NCBI GenBank assembly: GCA_913058295.1
Contig: CAJXRD010000037.1
Location: 1 to 34,654, forward strand
DNA: 34,654 nucleotides
DNA from: an uncultured Flavobacteriales bacterium
GTDB taxonomy: Bacteria; Bacteroidota; Bacteroidia; Flavobacteriales; Flavobacteriaceae
Direction of reading: 5' to 3'
A program made the position numbers and the translations under genes. Below the pieces are notes generated by a model that saw only the letters and a list, made by a program, of their open reading frames with translations, searched no databases and was not told the origin of the DNA. Positions 15,561 through 23,985 of the stretch are shown in pieces. Positions within the stretch are counted from its first letter, which is position 1; each line of letters opens with the position of its first letter.

Positions 15561-16849
15561 TAGTCACTATCCTTATCTTCGTTATCTTCTTTTTCTTTAT
15601 CAGACTTTTCTTCAACCTTATCTCCAGATTCTAAAGATTTAGTAACTGTATTGTATGGCCCAGTAATCACTTCATCATTTTCTTGTAAGCCAGAGATAAT
15701 TTCAATATTGGTATCGTCTTGTATCCCAGTTTTTATAACTCTCAATTTAGCTTCCCCTCCAACTTTAACAAAAACACATTCAAACTTTTCGCTATTTGCT
15801 TTTTCTTTCACCTTTTTTTCTTTAGAACTAGTCGTATCTGTTTTTATAACGATAGCGCTAATAGGAACTCCAATAATCTTTTCTTTTCTATCTGTAATAA
15901 TATCTACAGTAGCTGTCATTCCAGGACGAAAAGGAGAAAAGTTCTCCGGTTTGTTTTCGGTTAAATCTTTATAGGATTCTGGAAGTATTCTTACTTTTAC
16001 TTTAAAATTGGTAACCTGATCTACAGACATTGCATTTTCTGCAGTATTTGCAATCTCAGTAACAATACCTTTAAATTCTCTTTTTAAATATGCATCTACC
16101 TCAACGATAGTTGAATCTCCAACGGTGACTTTTACGATGTCTGTTTCATTTACATCTACTTCCACTTCCATATTGTTTAAGTTAGCAACACGTACAATCT
16201 CTGTACCTGTCATCTGAGCAGTTCCAACTACTCTTTCTCCTAACTCAACTGAAAGTTTTGATATAGTTCCATCTCTTGGAGCAAAAATGGAAGTTCTTGC
16301 CAAATTATCTTGAGATTGCTTCACCGAAGATTCTGCGCTTCGAACATTATAATAAGCAGATTTTACATTTGCTTGAGACATTTCATAATCTGCAACCGTT
16401 TTTTCCCAATCTGATTTTGAAATAACCCCCTTTTCAAAAAGAGATTTATTTCTTTCATAATTTGATTTAGAATTTTTTAAACTAGCTTCAGCTTGTGTTA
16501 ATTGTGCTCTAACGTTTTCTAATCCTGCTTGAGATTGGTTAACCATAGCTTGTACTAAATCTGGATTAATACGAACTAATAAATCTCCTTTTTTTACTTG
16601 TTGCCCTTCTTTTATTGGAAGTTCAATTATTTCCCCCGAAACTTCTGAAGATAATTTTATCTCAATTTCTGGTTGTATTTTTCCTGTTGCTGCAACTGTC
16701 TCAACAATATCTATCCATTCAATTTTGGTAATTTCAATTTCTTTTGCATTTCCGTTTTCACCAAACCAACCTGCTTTTTTACCACCAATTAAAGCTACAA
16801 TTAAAACAATAATAATAGCGATAATCCAAATGATTTTCTTTTTTTTCAT
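15560..16849 (-). CDS. Periplasmic adaptor (membrane-fusion) subunit, HlyD/MacA type
   Basis: The 429-residue protein connects an inner-membrane transporter to a TolC-like channel. It has a short cytoplasmic N-terminus with lysines and one membrane anchor (IIWIIAIIIVLIVALIGG). The lipoyl-like half follows (GKIQPEIEIKLSSEVSGEI, IKEGQQVKKGDLLVRINPD), then a long alpha-hairpin (~95-185, with QAGLENVRAQLTQAEASLKN and LFEKGVISKSDWEK). The second lipoyl half (IFAPRDGTISKLSVELGERV) and beta-barrel segments (FSPFRPGMTATVDI) come next. An acidic Glu/Asp/Lys tail ends the protein. It lies 2 bp downstream of the TolC gene and overlaps tsaB by one base. It is the second adaptor of the operon; the other is at 18367-19530. 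Confidence 0.9.
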   Translation of the reverse strand: MKKKKIIWIIAIIIVLIVALIGGKKAGWFGENGNAKEIEITKIEWIDIVETVAATGKIQPEIEIKLSSEVSGEIIELPIKEGQQVKKGDLLVRINPDLVQAMVNQSQAGLENVRAQLTQAEASLKNSKSNYERNKSLFEKGVISKSDWEKTVADYEMSQANVKSAYYNVRSAESSVKQSQDNLARTSIFAPRDGTISKLSVELGERVVGTAQMTGTEIVRVANLNNMEVEVDVNETDIVKVTVGDSTIVEVDAYLKREFKGIVTEIANTAENAMSVDQVTNFKVKVRILPESYKDLTENKPENFSPFRPGMTATVDIITDRKEKIIGVPISAIVIKTDTTSSKEKKVKEKANSEKFECVFVKVGGEAKLRVIKTGIQDDTNIEIISGLQENDEVITGPYNTVTKSLESGDKVEEKSDKEKEDNEDKDSD

Positions 16850-16851
16850 AA

Positions 16852-18297
16852 TTAAAATTTAAGCTCTGAAGCTGGTATTCCAAAAAACAATTCCAATACT
16901 TTTAATTTGAATATATAATCAAATTTAGAACGATTTACTTCAATATTTGAAGTACTATACCTTAGTTTTGATTGACTAAATTCGAATGAATTTGTTAATC
17001 CTACATCAAATCTAGTTTTAGCATATTCATAAGCCAATTCTTGAGATTCAAATGATGCCAATGCAGCATCATAAGCCTTTTTAGCACCTTCAGCATCTAC
17101 ATAGGCTTGATAAACGGAAGACTCTAAATCTAATTTAGCTTGCTCTAATTGATATTCATTTCTTTTAACATTAACTAAATTTCTTTGAACATTATTCCTT
17201 GTAGACAATCCATTGAATAAAGGAACACTTAAATTAAAACCATAAGACAATCCTTTATTATCTGATAGTTGATCACCATAGGAATTAGCAGGTGTTTCTA
17301 TTAAACTTGTATTTGGCACATCTGAAAGAACTGCTTCACCAGTATCCCCAACATAACCAATTTGAGTAGTAATTATAGGATTGTCTGGATCTGTTATTGT
17401 TCCTATTCCAGGAATGTCATTTTCTCTTGTATTATAATTAAAAAACGCATTTACAGTTGGCCAATAATTACTTCTAGATAACTCTAAGTCTTTTTGAGCG
17501 ACACTCATATTCTGTTCAGCAATTTTTACTTCGAATCTATTTTCTTTAGCTGAGTTAATTACTTCGTCAATACTTTTATTAGTTATTTCTGAAAGAATTA
17601 CCGTAAATTCTTGTTCAGCGATATCAAAATTCTCATAATCCTTAATTAATAATAGCTGCGCTAAACTTATTAGGGATATTTTTACATTGCTTTCTGAAGT
17701 AACTATTCCTTGTTTTTCTTGAGCGCTAACTGCTTTTATTTCCAATAAATCTCCTTCTGGCAACACGCCAGAATCCACCAATTCTTGAGTTCGAGTTATT
17801 TGTTCTTCAGTAACTTTATTTTGCTCAGTAGCTACTTCCAAATTTGCTTTTGTTAATAATACTTGCAAGTAACCATTCGCAACAAATAAAGCAATATCAT
17901 CTTTAATTTTACTTGAATTATATTGAGCTGAAAGTTGTTGCATTTTTGCTTTTTGTAATTCTCTATGATTACGTAATCCTCCAAATACAGTTAATCCAGC
18001 AGTGATGTTATATGAAGAACTTCTAGAAGTAATATTTCTTAATACTCCAGTAGTTATATCTTGTGTTAACCCTGTATTCCAACTATTACCCGCAGATCCA
18101 TTTAGAGTTGGCAAGTAATTTCCAATGGCGTCACTCTTTGAAATATCTGTGCTTTCTATATCTAAAGTCGATTGCTTTACCGAAATATTATTCTCGATTG
18201 CATAGGCCACACATTCTTGAAGTGTCCATTTTTTATTTTGAGCTGTTACTGATATTCCTATCGCTAGGAATAAAAAAACAAGTACATATTTTTTCAT
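16852..18297 (-). CDS. TolC family outer-membrane efflux protein
   Basis: The 481-residue protein has a signal peptide (MKKYVLVFLFLAIGISVTAQ) and the OEP repeat pattern. WTLQECVAYAIENNISVKQS opens the first repeat; TAGLTVFGGLRNHRELQKAK, SGVLPEGDLLEIKA and then SYGFNLSVPLFNGLSTRNNV, with the helix AYEYAKTRFDVGLTNSFEF, make up the rest. Each repeat has a beta-strand pair and long alpha-helices that form the channel-tunnel. It provides the outer-membrane exit for the ABC-type tripartite pump encoded in the same operon. It lies between the two adaptor genes, 69 bp after the end of the upstream one and 2 bp before the next. Confidence 0.93.
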   Translation of the reverse strand: MKKYVLVFLFLAIGISVTAQNKKWTLQECVAYAIENNISVKQSTLDIESTDISKSDAIGNYLPTLNGSAGNSWNTGLTQDITTGVLRNITSRSSSYNITAGLTVFGGLRNHRELQKAKMQQLSAQYNSSKIKDDIALFVANGYLQVLLTKANLEVATEQNKVTEEQITRTQELVDSGVLPEGDLLEIKAVSAQEKQGIVTSESNVKISLISLAQLLLIKDYENFDIAEQEFTVILSEITNKSIDEVINSAKENRFEVKIAEQNMSVAQKDLELSRSNYWPTVNAFFNYNTRENDIPGIGTITDPDNPIITTQIGYVGDTGEAVLSDVPNTSLIETPANSYGDQLSDNKGLSYGFNLSVPLFNGLSTRNNVQRNLVNVKRNEYQLEQAKLDLESSVYQAYVDAEGAKKAYDAALASFESQELAYEYAKTRFDVGLTNSFEFSQSKLRYSTSNIEVNRSKFDYIFKLKVLELFFGIPASELKF

Positions 18298-18366
18298 AAT
18301 AATTGTATTGTTGAATTGGTCTTACTAATTTAAAATTTGTTACATTAATAGAATAAAATACTTGAT

Positions 18367-19530
18367 TTACCCACCTCTATTAAAATCTGCAGCTGGTTTT
18401 AATTGGTTCCAAATCTTGATTTTGTCATCTTCAGAAATACCACTTTTAATCTCTACGTTTATCCCATCACTAACACCAAGTTCGATATCTTTTCTTTCAA
18501 AATTTTGAGCCCCTACCTCTACTTCTACATAAGGATCTTTTGTTTTTGGATCGTATTGAATTAAAGCTTCTTTTAATGACATCACACTATCTGCTCTTGC
18601 CAATATAATAGAAGCATTTGCACTTAACCCTGCACGAATAAATGTAGAATCTGTTTTATTTAGTGTTCCTTTAATTTCGAATTGGATAGCACCATTTTCC
18701 TCTACTCCTTTTGGTGCGATATAATCTAAAACTGCATCAAACTTTTTATTTTCAATAGCACCAACCGTAATTTCTAGTGGCAGCTTTTCTTTAATCTTTC
18801 CAACTTCACTTTCATCTACTTTTCCTTCAAAAATCATATTTCCAACATCGGCAATAGTTGCAATGGTTGTTCCATCGTTAAAATTATTTGCTTCAATAAC
18901 TTGATTTCCTGTTTTTACAGGCACATCTAATACCATTCCAGAAACAGTTGCTCTTATCTCAGTATTGGCAGATGCTCCCATACCAGTTGTAGTTCCCGTT
19001 TTTACGATATCGTAATTTTGACGAGCATTATTTAAGCTAATTTGTTCTTGCTTATAACGTTGTTTTGCTTGATCATAAGACAATTGTGCCGTATCAAACT
19101 CATTGGCAGATATAACTCCTTTTTCAAACAATTCTTTCTGTCTGTTATAAATATTTTCCTGATTTTTAAAAGCCAATCGTGCCGTTTCAACCTGAGTATT
19201 AATACTGTTGATATTGTTTTTAGCACTATTTAAAGAAGACACATTAGGGACCACTTTTACTTTAGCAAGTAAATCTCCAGCTTCCACAAATTCCCCTGCT
19301 TCCACAAATATTTCGTCAATTATTCCTGAAATATTTGGCTTGATAAGCACCTCTTCTTTAGGAACAATACTCCCAGTTGCTACTGTTTTTTTTATGATTG
19401 TTTCAGTAGAGGGTGATTGAGTTTCATATACAACAGGGTCCTCTTGGTTTTTACTATATAACCAATACATAGCGGTCGAAAATAATAAGACTATAGCTAT
19501 TAATGTTCCGATGGTTGCTCTTTTTTTCAT
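18367..19530 (-). CDS. Periplasmic adaptor (membrane-fusion) subunit, MacA-like
   Basis: The 387-residue protein has an N-terminal membrane anchor (ATIGTLIAIVLLFSTAMYWLY), a first lipoyl half (ATGSIVPKEEVLIKPNISG, EAGEFVEAGDLLAKVKVV), a coiled-coil hairpin (~100-170, LAFKNQENIYNRQKELFEKG), a second lipoyl half (IRATVSGMVLDVPVKTG) and beta-barrel segments (FEGKVDESEVGKIKE, FIRAGLSANASIILAR). It lies 29 bp downstream of the second permease gene and precedes the TolC gene. The hairpin contains the LFEKGVIS-x-x-[ED] motif that also occurs in the other adaptor of this operon, consistent with an ancient duplication. It is expected to dock to the MacB-type permease pair. Confidence 0.9.
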   Translation of the reverse strand: MKKRATIGTLIAIVLLFSTAMYWLYSKNQEDPVVYETQSPSTETIIKKTVATGSIVPKEEVLIKPNISGIIDEIFVEAGEFVEAGDLLAKVKVVPNVSSLNSAKNNINSINTQVETARLAFKNQENIYNRQKELFEKGVISANEFDTAQLSYDQAKQRYKQEQISLNNARQNYDIVKTGTTTGMGASANTEIRATVSGMVLDVPVKTGNQVIEANNFNDGTTIATIADVGNMIFEGKVDESEVGKIKEKLPLEITVGAIENKKFDAVLDYIAPKGVEENGAIQFEIKGTLNKTDSTFIRAGLSANASIILARADSVMSLKEALIQYDPKTKDPYVEVEVGAQNFERKDIELGVSDGINVEIKSGISEDDKIKIWNQLKPAADFNRGG

Positions 19531-19559
19531 TCTAATTTATATTCAATGTTAATTTCTTA

Positions 19560-20831
19560 TTAATCTGTTCGTAAAGCATCTACTGGCTTTACTTTTATTG
19601 CTGTTTGCGCTGGTATTAATCCAGCTAATAATCCTGAAATTATTAAAATCGTTAATGCAATTAATACTACTCCTATGTTAACAGATGGGTTTAGAAACAT
19701 CATATCTGACGTATCCATTCCATCTAGTATATTATTTATTAATGCCAGTAATCCAGAGGCTAAGGCGATACCTGCCATCCCCGAAATTATGGTAAGGAAA
19801 ATAGATTCTAATAAAATCTGAGATCGAATACTCCATGGACTTGCTCCAAGAGCTCTTCTAATCCCAATTTCTTTGGTTCTTTCTTTTACTACAATTAGCA
19901 TAATATTACTGATCCCGATAATTCCGGAAAGTAATACCAGTATTCCAACAAAATAAGCGACAAAATTTAGGGCCACAAAAAGACCATTAATTTTACTAAA
20001 CTCTTCATATAAATCGAAGTGACCAATAGCCCTATCATCTTCTGGATGAATAGTATGGCGAGACTTCATTAAATCAAATATATTGTCTTTCAACTCTGTA
20101 ATAGTAGTACCATCTTCTGCAGTTATTGCCATCCAACCCACTCTATTTCCCATATTAAAGGCCTGTGAAAAAGCAGTAAAAGGAACAAATATTTGTTTTT
20201 GTCCTTCTTCAGCATCCCCGTCATTAGATTTTTTATTATAGGTCCCAATTACCATAAAATTAACACCGTTTATTTTAATATAAGAGCCTAAAACTTCTTC
20301 ACCAGGTTCATATAATTCACTTCTTACACTACTACCTATTACTGCAACTTTTCTTTTTTCATTAATATCTGAGTAATTAATAAATCTACCCAAGGTAATA
20401 TCCATAGGTTCTTGTTCAATAAACTCCGGGTAATCTCCATAAACATTAAATGCTCCTGTATTTAATCCTCTAACTACATTGTTTGTTCCTCTAAAACCTC
20501 CTAATTGATTTCTAGGAGAAATATAACGTAGGTTAGGTACAGCTCGTCTAATTGCCTCTACATCTTCAATTTTAAATCTATATCTTCTTCCTTTGGGAAG
20601 CCCCTTATAAGGTTTAGAAGCCGTTTGAGACCACATAAACATCGAATTTGTAGCCATACCGTCGAAACCCTGCTTTACACCATTTTCGAGCCCCTTACCT
20701 GCTGCTAAAAGAATAACTAAAATAAAGATCCCCCATAACACTCCGAAGGAGGTCAAAACAGTCCTAAACCAATTAGAACTAAGGGCTTCTAATATTTCTG
20801 ACCAGCTATCTTTGCTAAACAAATTACTCAT
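19560..20831 (-). CDS. MacB-type ABC transporter permease (second of two)
   Basis: The 423-residue protein has the FtsX/MacB layout: one N-terminal transmembrane helix (RTVLTSFGVLWGIFILVILL), a large periplasmic MacB_PCD domain (~45-270, with IGSSVRSELYEPGEEVLGS and FMVIGTYNKKSNDG), and three C-terminal transmembrane helices. The coupling loop is VVKERTKEIGIRRALGASP. It ends with the usual IKVKPVDALRTD. It starts inside the end of the first permease gene (8-bp overlap), so the two are translationally coupled and probably form a heterodimer powered by the ATPase at 22061-22768. Extrusion substrates cannot be read from the sequence. Confidence 0.92.
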   Translation of the reverse strand: MSNLFSKDSWSEILEALSSNWFRTVLTSFGVLWGIFILVILLAAGKGLENGVKQGFDGMATNSMFMWSQTASKPYKGLPKGRRYRFKIEDVEAIRRAVPNLRYISPRNQLGGFRGTNNVVRGLNTGAFNVYGDYPEFIEQEPMDITLGRFINYSDINEKRKVAVIGSSVRSELYEPGEEVLGSYIKINGVNFMVIGTYNKKSNDGDAEEGQKQIFVPFTAFSQAFNMGNRVGWMAITAEDGTTITELKDNIFDLMKSRHTIHPEDDRAIGHFDLYEEFSKINGLFVALNFVAYFVGILVLLSGIIGISNIMLIVVKERTKEIGIRRALGASPWSIRSQILLESIFLTIISGMAGIALASGLLALINNILDGMDTSDMMFLNPSVNIGVVLIALTILIISGLLAGLIPAQTAIKVKPVDALRTD

Positions 20832-22068
20832 CTCTTAAGGCTTCTATGGGTTTAATACTCGCTGCTCTATAGGCAGGAAAAAATCCTGCAACTGCTCCTG
20901 CAACTACTAAAATAAACACGGTTGTAAATGCTACTTTAAAATCTACAGAAGGGTTTTTAATATAATCTGTTTCTATCAATGGTCCAACAAGTTCCAAAAG
21001 AACCAAACTAAAAATTAGGCCTAGAAATCCAGCAATTGCCGTTACAAATATAGATTCGTGCAATATCATTCCTATAATAGAAATGGGTTGTGCACCAATG
21101 GCTTTTCTTATTCCTATTTCCTTAGTTCGTTCTTTTACAATAATCAACATAATGTTACTTACTCCAACTATTCCTGCTATTATCGTACATATTCCAACTC
21201 CCCAAAAAAACCATCGAATCATAAACATTAGATCGTAGAATCGTTTTGCATTTTCTAAAGAATTATTAATTCGAATTGCGCGTTCATCTGTTGGAGAAAT
21301 AATATGTTTTGTTTTTATATCTGCTTCTAATTTTGCTGTAAAGGCTTCGGAAGCAGCTAAAGCATCTTCAAACTTATCATGTTTTTCCAGCGTAAATGCC
21401 ATAGAACGAAGTTTATCTCCTGCATTAAAAACACGCTGTGAAGTAGTTAATGGTATAAATATTCTATTTTCTTCTCGCTCTCCTCCTGGATCCGTATAAA
21501 TCCCTACTACTTTAAATTTTACTCCAGATATCTCAATATATTCCCCAATTGCATTTTCTTTTTTAAACAAATCTTGATATACTCTTTGTCCAATTATTGC
21601 AACTTTTTCGTAAGCATCATTATCACTTTGATTTATATATCTTCCCGTTGTAAGCGTAGCATTTTCTAAAAATTGATAATCCCCTAAAACTCCTTCTACA
21701 CGGTAACTTCCATTTTCTGTCTTATAGGTAGTTATCTGTCCCCATCTACTATAGACTCCAGATTTGTATTCTAACTGATCTTCATTCTTTGCTTCAACCA
21801 TTTCATAATCAGCATTGTCCAATTGAATTCGTCTTCCTGGGTTTAAGCCTTTATAACTTTCTGAAGTAACCCCCGTCCACACCGAAATTCTGTTGGTTGC
21901 ATCATTTTCAAATTCTGAAGCAATTCCATTTTGCATCCCTTGTCCAATAGCTAGTAAAATGACCAAAATAAATATTCCAGAAGCTACAGAAAGCCCTGTT
22001 AAAAAAGTTCGCAGTTTATTTTTGCGAATGGTTTCGAATATTTCTTGCCAACGTTCTAGACTAAACAT
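20824..22068 (-). CDS. MacB-type ABC transporter permease (first of two)
   Basis: This 414-residue protein is homologous to the next permease. It has an N-terminal helix (RTFLTGLSVASGIFILVILL), a periplasmic domain with IIGQRVYQDLFKKENAIGEY and FKVVGIYTDPGGERE, the coupling segment IVKERTKEIGIRKAIGAQP and three C-terminal helices ending in ASIKPIEALRDE. It overlaps the ATPase gene by 8 bp and the second permease by 8 bp. Two distinct half-transporters with one ATPase point to a heterodimeric membrane part (ATPase dimer plus permease A and B). A homodimer of each is also possible. Confidence 0.92.
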   Translation of the reverse strand: MFSLERWQEIFETIRKNKLRTFLTGLSVASGIFILVILLAIGQGMQNGIASEFENDATNRISVWTGVTSESYKGLNPGRRIQLDNADYEMVEAKNEDQLEYKSGVYSRWGQITTYKTENGSYRVEGVLGDYQFLENATLTTGRYINQSDNDAYEKVAIIGQRVYQDLFKKENAIGEYIEISGVKFKVVGIYTDPGGEREENRIFIPLTTSQRVFNAGDKLRSMAFTLEKHDKFEDALAASEAFTAKLEADIKTKHIISPTDERAIRINNSLENAKRFYDLMFMIRWFFWGVGICTIIAGIVGVSNIMLIIVKERTKEIGIRKAIGAQPISIIGMILHESIFVTAIAGFLGLIFSLVLLELVGPLIETDYIKNPSVDFKVAFTTVFILVVAGAVAGFFPAYRAASIKPIEALRDE

Positions 22069-22768
22069 GTATTAGTTTTTTTGCTCGTACTTGTTTTACA
22101 ACCGAATCATCTATTATTAAACCATCTTTAAGGTTCACAATACGATTACACATATGTGCTATATCATCTTCGTGAGTAACCATTAAAACGGTTTTTCCTT
22201 CATCGTTAATTTTTTGAATTAACTCCATTACTTCGTAAGATGTAACACTATCTAATGCTCCTGTAGGCTCATCTGCCAGCAATACTTTTGGCTCACTTGC
22301 TAATGCTCTTGCAATGGCTACCCGTTGTTTCTGTCCTCCTGAAAGTTCATTAGGCAAATGATCTGCCCAATCTGCTAATCCTACTCTTTCCAAATAATGC
22401 ATCGCTTTTTCCATACGGATATTTCGCTTAACACCTTGGTAATACAAAGGCATTGCTACATTATCTAGAGCATTTTTATAGTTGATTAAATTGAAAGATT
22501 GAAAAATGAAACCTAAAAACTTATTTCGGTATTGTGCAGCAACTTTTTCATTTAAATCTTTAATAAGCTTGTTATCCAAATGGTATGTTCCTTCGTCAGC
22601 TTCATCTAATATTCCTAAAATATTTAATAAGGTAGATTTCCCAGAACCTGAAGATCCCATTATGGCTACCATTTCCCCTTCGGAAACATTAAAATTTATC
22701 CCTTTTAAAACGTGTAGCGAGTTTGCTCCCATTTTATAGGATTTATGAAGGTCTTTTATTTCAATCAT
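22061..22768 (-). CDS. ABC transporter ATP-binding protein, MacB/LolD type
   Basis: The 235-residue ATPase has Walker A (GSSGSGKST, residues 38-46), a Q-loop (FQSFNLI), signature [15 protein letters not shown] (LSGGQ at 142-146), Walker B with the catalytic Glu ([11 protein letters not shown]167), D-loop (ALDS) and the H-loop (VTHEDD). Its lack of a fused transmembrane domain and the two separate permeases downstream match the LolCDE/YknYZ-like arrangement. It is the first gene of the operon that runs to tsaB. Three overlapping inverted-repeat half-sites lie ~60-95 bp upstream of the start and could be an operator. Confidence 0.95.
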   Translation of the reverse strand: MIEIKDLHKSYKMGANSLHVLKGINFNVSEGEMVAIMGSSGSGKSTLLNILGILDEADEGTYHLDNKLIKDLNEKVAAQYRNKFLGFIFQSFNLINYKNALDNVAMPLYYQGVKRNIRMEKAMHYLERVGLADWADHLPNELSGGQKQRVAIARALASEPKVLLADEPTGALDSVTSYEVMELIQKINDEGKTVLMVTHEDDIAHMCNRIVNLKDGLIIDDSVVKQVRAKKLIHV

Positions 22769-22829
22769 GGTTTCGTATTAACATTACAAAGTACATAAAT
22801 ATATATTTGTGAAATGTGAAAATGGTGTT

Positions 22830-22863
22830 AAGACTTATTTAATAAAGTCTTTTATAAGACTTT
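22830..22863. promoter_or_regulatory. Three alternating AAGACTT/AAGTCTT half-sites upstream of the efflux operon
   Basis: AAGACTT (22830-22836), AAGTCTT (22845-22851) and AAGACTT (22856-22862) alternate in orientation. The last two form a perfect 20-bp palindrome AAAGTCTT-TTAT-AAGACTTT. They sit upstream of the ATPase start (22768), a typical place for an operator. The downstream-facing T-rich flank is weak for termination. The regulator is unknown. Confidence 0.35.
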
Positions 22864-22886
22864 AAATTAAAAAATATGTTACAGAT

Positions 22887-22936
22887 AAAACCCTTTTAAT
22901 TTTTCCTTAAGCGAAAAGAAAAAATAAAAGGGTTTT
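22887..22936 (-). terminator. Large hairpin terminator after the LRR-like gene
   Basis: AAAACCCTTTT (22887-22897) is an exact inverted repeat of AAAAGGGTTTT (22926-22936), with further A/T pairing inside. A third copy, AAAAGGGTTT, lies at 22962-22971 and could form an alternative hairpin with the first arm. It lies ~60 bp beyond the stop of the minus-strand gene at 22995. Confidence 0.55.
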
Positions 22937-22994
22937 ATAAAATAGAAATATTTAAATAATTAAAAGGGTTTAGAAGCTATTTACCAGGAATTTA

Positions 22995-23975
22995 TTACTC
23001 CTTTATAACTTTCTTTGTTATTATACCTTTATCTGTCTCTATTTGTACAAACAACAACCCACTAGTTAGGTTAGATACATCTAATTGTCTTGAAGGATTA
23101 CTTTCCTGCAAAACTAACCTACCTAATACATCGTATACTTGTAGTGTATGAATACTATAACCACTATTGTTTCCTAGATACAACACATTTAGTACAGGGT
23201 TGGGATAAATAGAAATTTGATTCTCTAAATACTCCGTAAGCCCTAAATTACAATCGTCTGTAATGGTTACTAATGGATTGTCTTCTATAATCCAACTATC
23301 GTATGGTGGGTCTGTACCAGCTATAACAGCAGCAGGGTCATCTACTTGAACACAGATAAGGTTGTCACAAAATTTAATCCTCAAAAAATTGATATTTGTA
23401 TTGTCCCCACTTTTTAAATTAATTTGTGTTAAACCATCAGCATTGTTAATTCTTAAATCACTTATGTTTGTATTTGAAGATAAATCTAATTCAGTAATTG
23501 TATTGGAGTCAACAAACCATAAACTTTCTAACAATAAATTATTAGTCACATCTAATTCTGTAATTGTACTGGTAAAAATACAAGTGGGACAATTAATATT
23601 AACAATTAAATCTCGTAAATTAATATTACTTTCAAGGCTAATACTTTCTAAACTAACATCACCAATACTTAATTTATCAAGATTAATATTATTAGAAATA
23701 TTTAATTGTGTAATATCTAATCGTCCTAATCTTAAATACTCTAAACTCACAAAATCTTCTATCCCTGTTAAATCTGTTATAGTATAATTGTTTAAAAAAG
23801 CTAAATCTGTCACCATATCAATATCACTGGTAAACACCTGTCCATTAATTTCTCCATCACTATCATAACCTAAATTACTTAAATAAATTTCAAATTCTGA
23901 ATCAGGGATTAATGTTATTTGGGCTTGTATTATACCAGTTAACAAAACAAACCAAATTAATAAAATCTTTTTCAT
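22995..23975 (-). CDS. LRR-like secreted protein with T9SS type A sorting domain
   Basis: The 326-residue protein has a signal peptide (to IIQAQ) and a solenoid of degenerate leucine-rich-like repeats at ~45-215, with units such as ITDLTGIEDFVSLEYLRLG, ITQLNISNNINLDKLSIG and ITELDLSSNTNISDLRI. The C-terminal ~75 residues form a T9SS type A sorting domain (ISIYPNPVLNVLYL, LQVYDVLGRLVLQ, LDVSNLTSGLLFVQIETDKG, ITKKVIKE). It should therefore be exported by T9SS, then cleaved and surface-anchored or released. The gene starts 10 bp after the stop of the M43 metalloprotease gene and is probably co-transcribed with it. The opening IPDSEFEIYLSNLGYDSDGE is typical of flavobacterial LRR proteins of this class. 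Confidence 0.9.
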   Translation of the reverse strand: MKKILLIWFVLLTGIIQAQITLIPDSEFEIYLSNLGYDSDGEINGQVFTSDIDMVTDLAFLNNYTITDLTGIEDFVSLEYLRLGRLDITQLNISNNINLDKLSIGDVSLESISLESNINLRDLIVNINCPTCIFTSTITELDVTNNLLLESLWFVDSNTITELDLSSNTNISDLRINNADGLTQINLKSGDNTNINFLRIKFCDNLICVQVDDPAAVIAGTDPPYDSWIIEDNPLVTITDDCNLGLTEYLENQISIYPNPVLNVLYLGNNSGYSIHTLQVYDVLGRLVLQESNPSRQLDVSNLTSGLLFVQIETDKGIITKKVIKE

Positions 23976-23985
23976 AGCATTATTA

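Noticed and set aside
15651-15974. 107-codon plus-strand ORF (and overlapping 15719-15964)
   Set aside because: These are antisense to the adaptor gene, lack domain similarity and have no promoter or start context.
23362-23787. 141-codon plus-strand ORF
   Set aside because: It is the antisense shadow of the LRR-like repeats, whose repetitive codons keep the opposite frame open.
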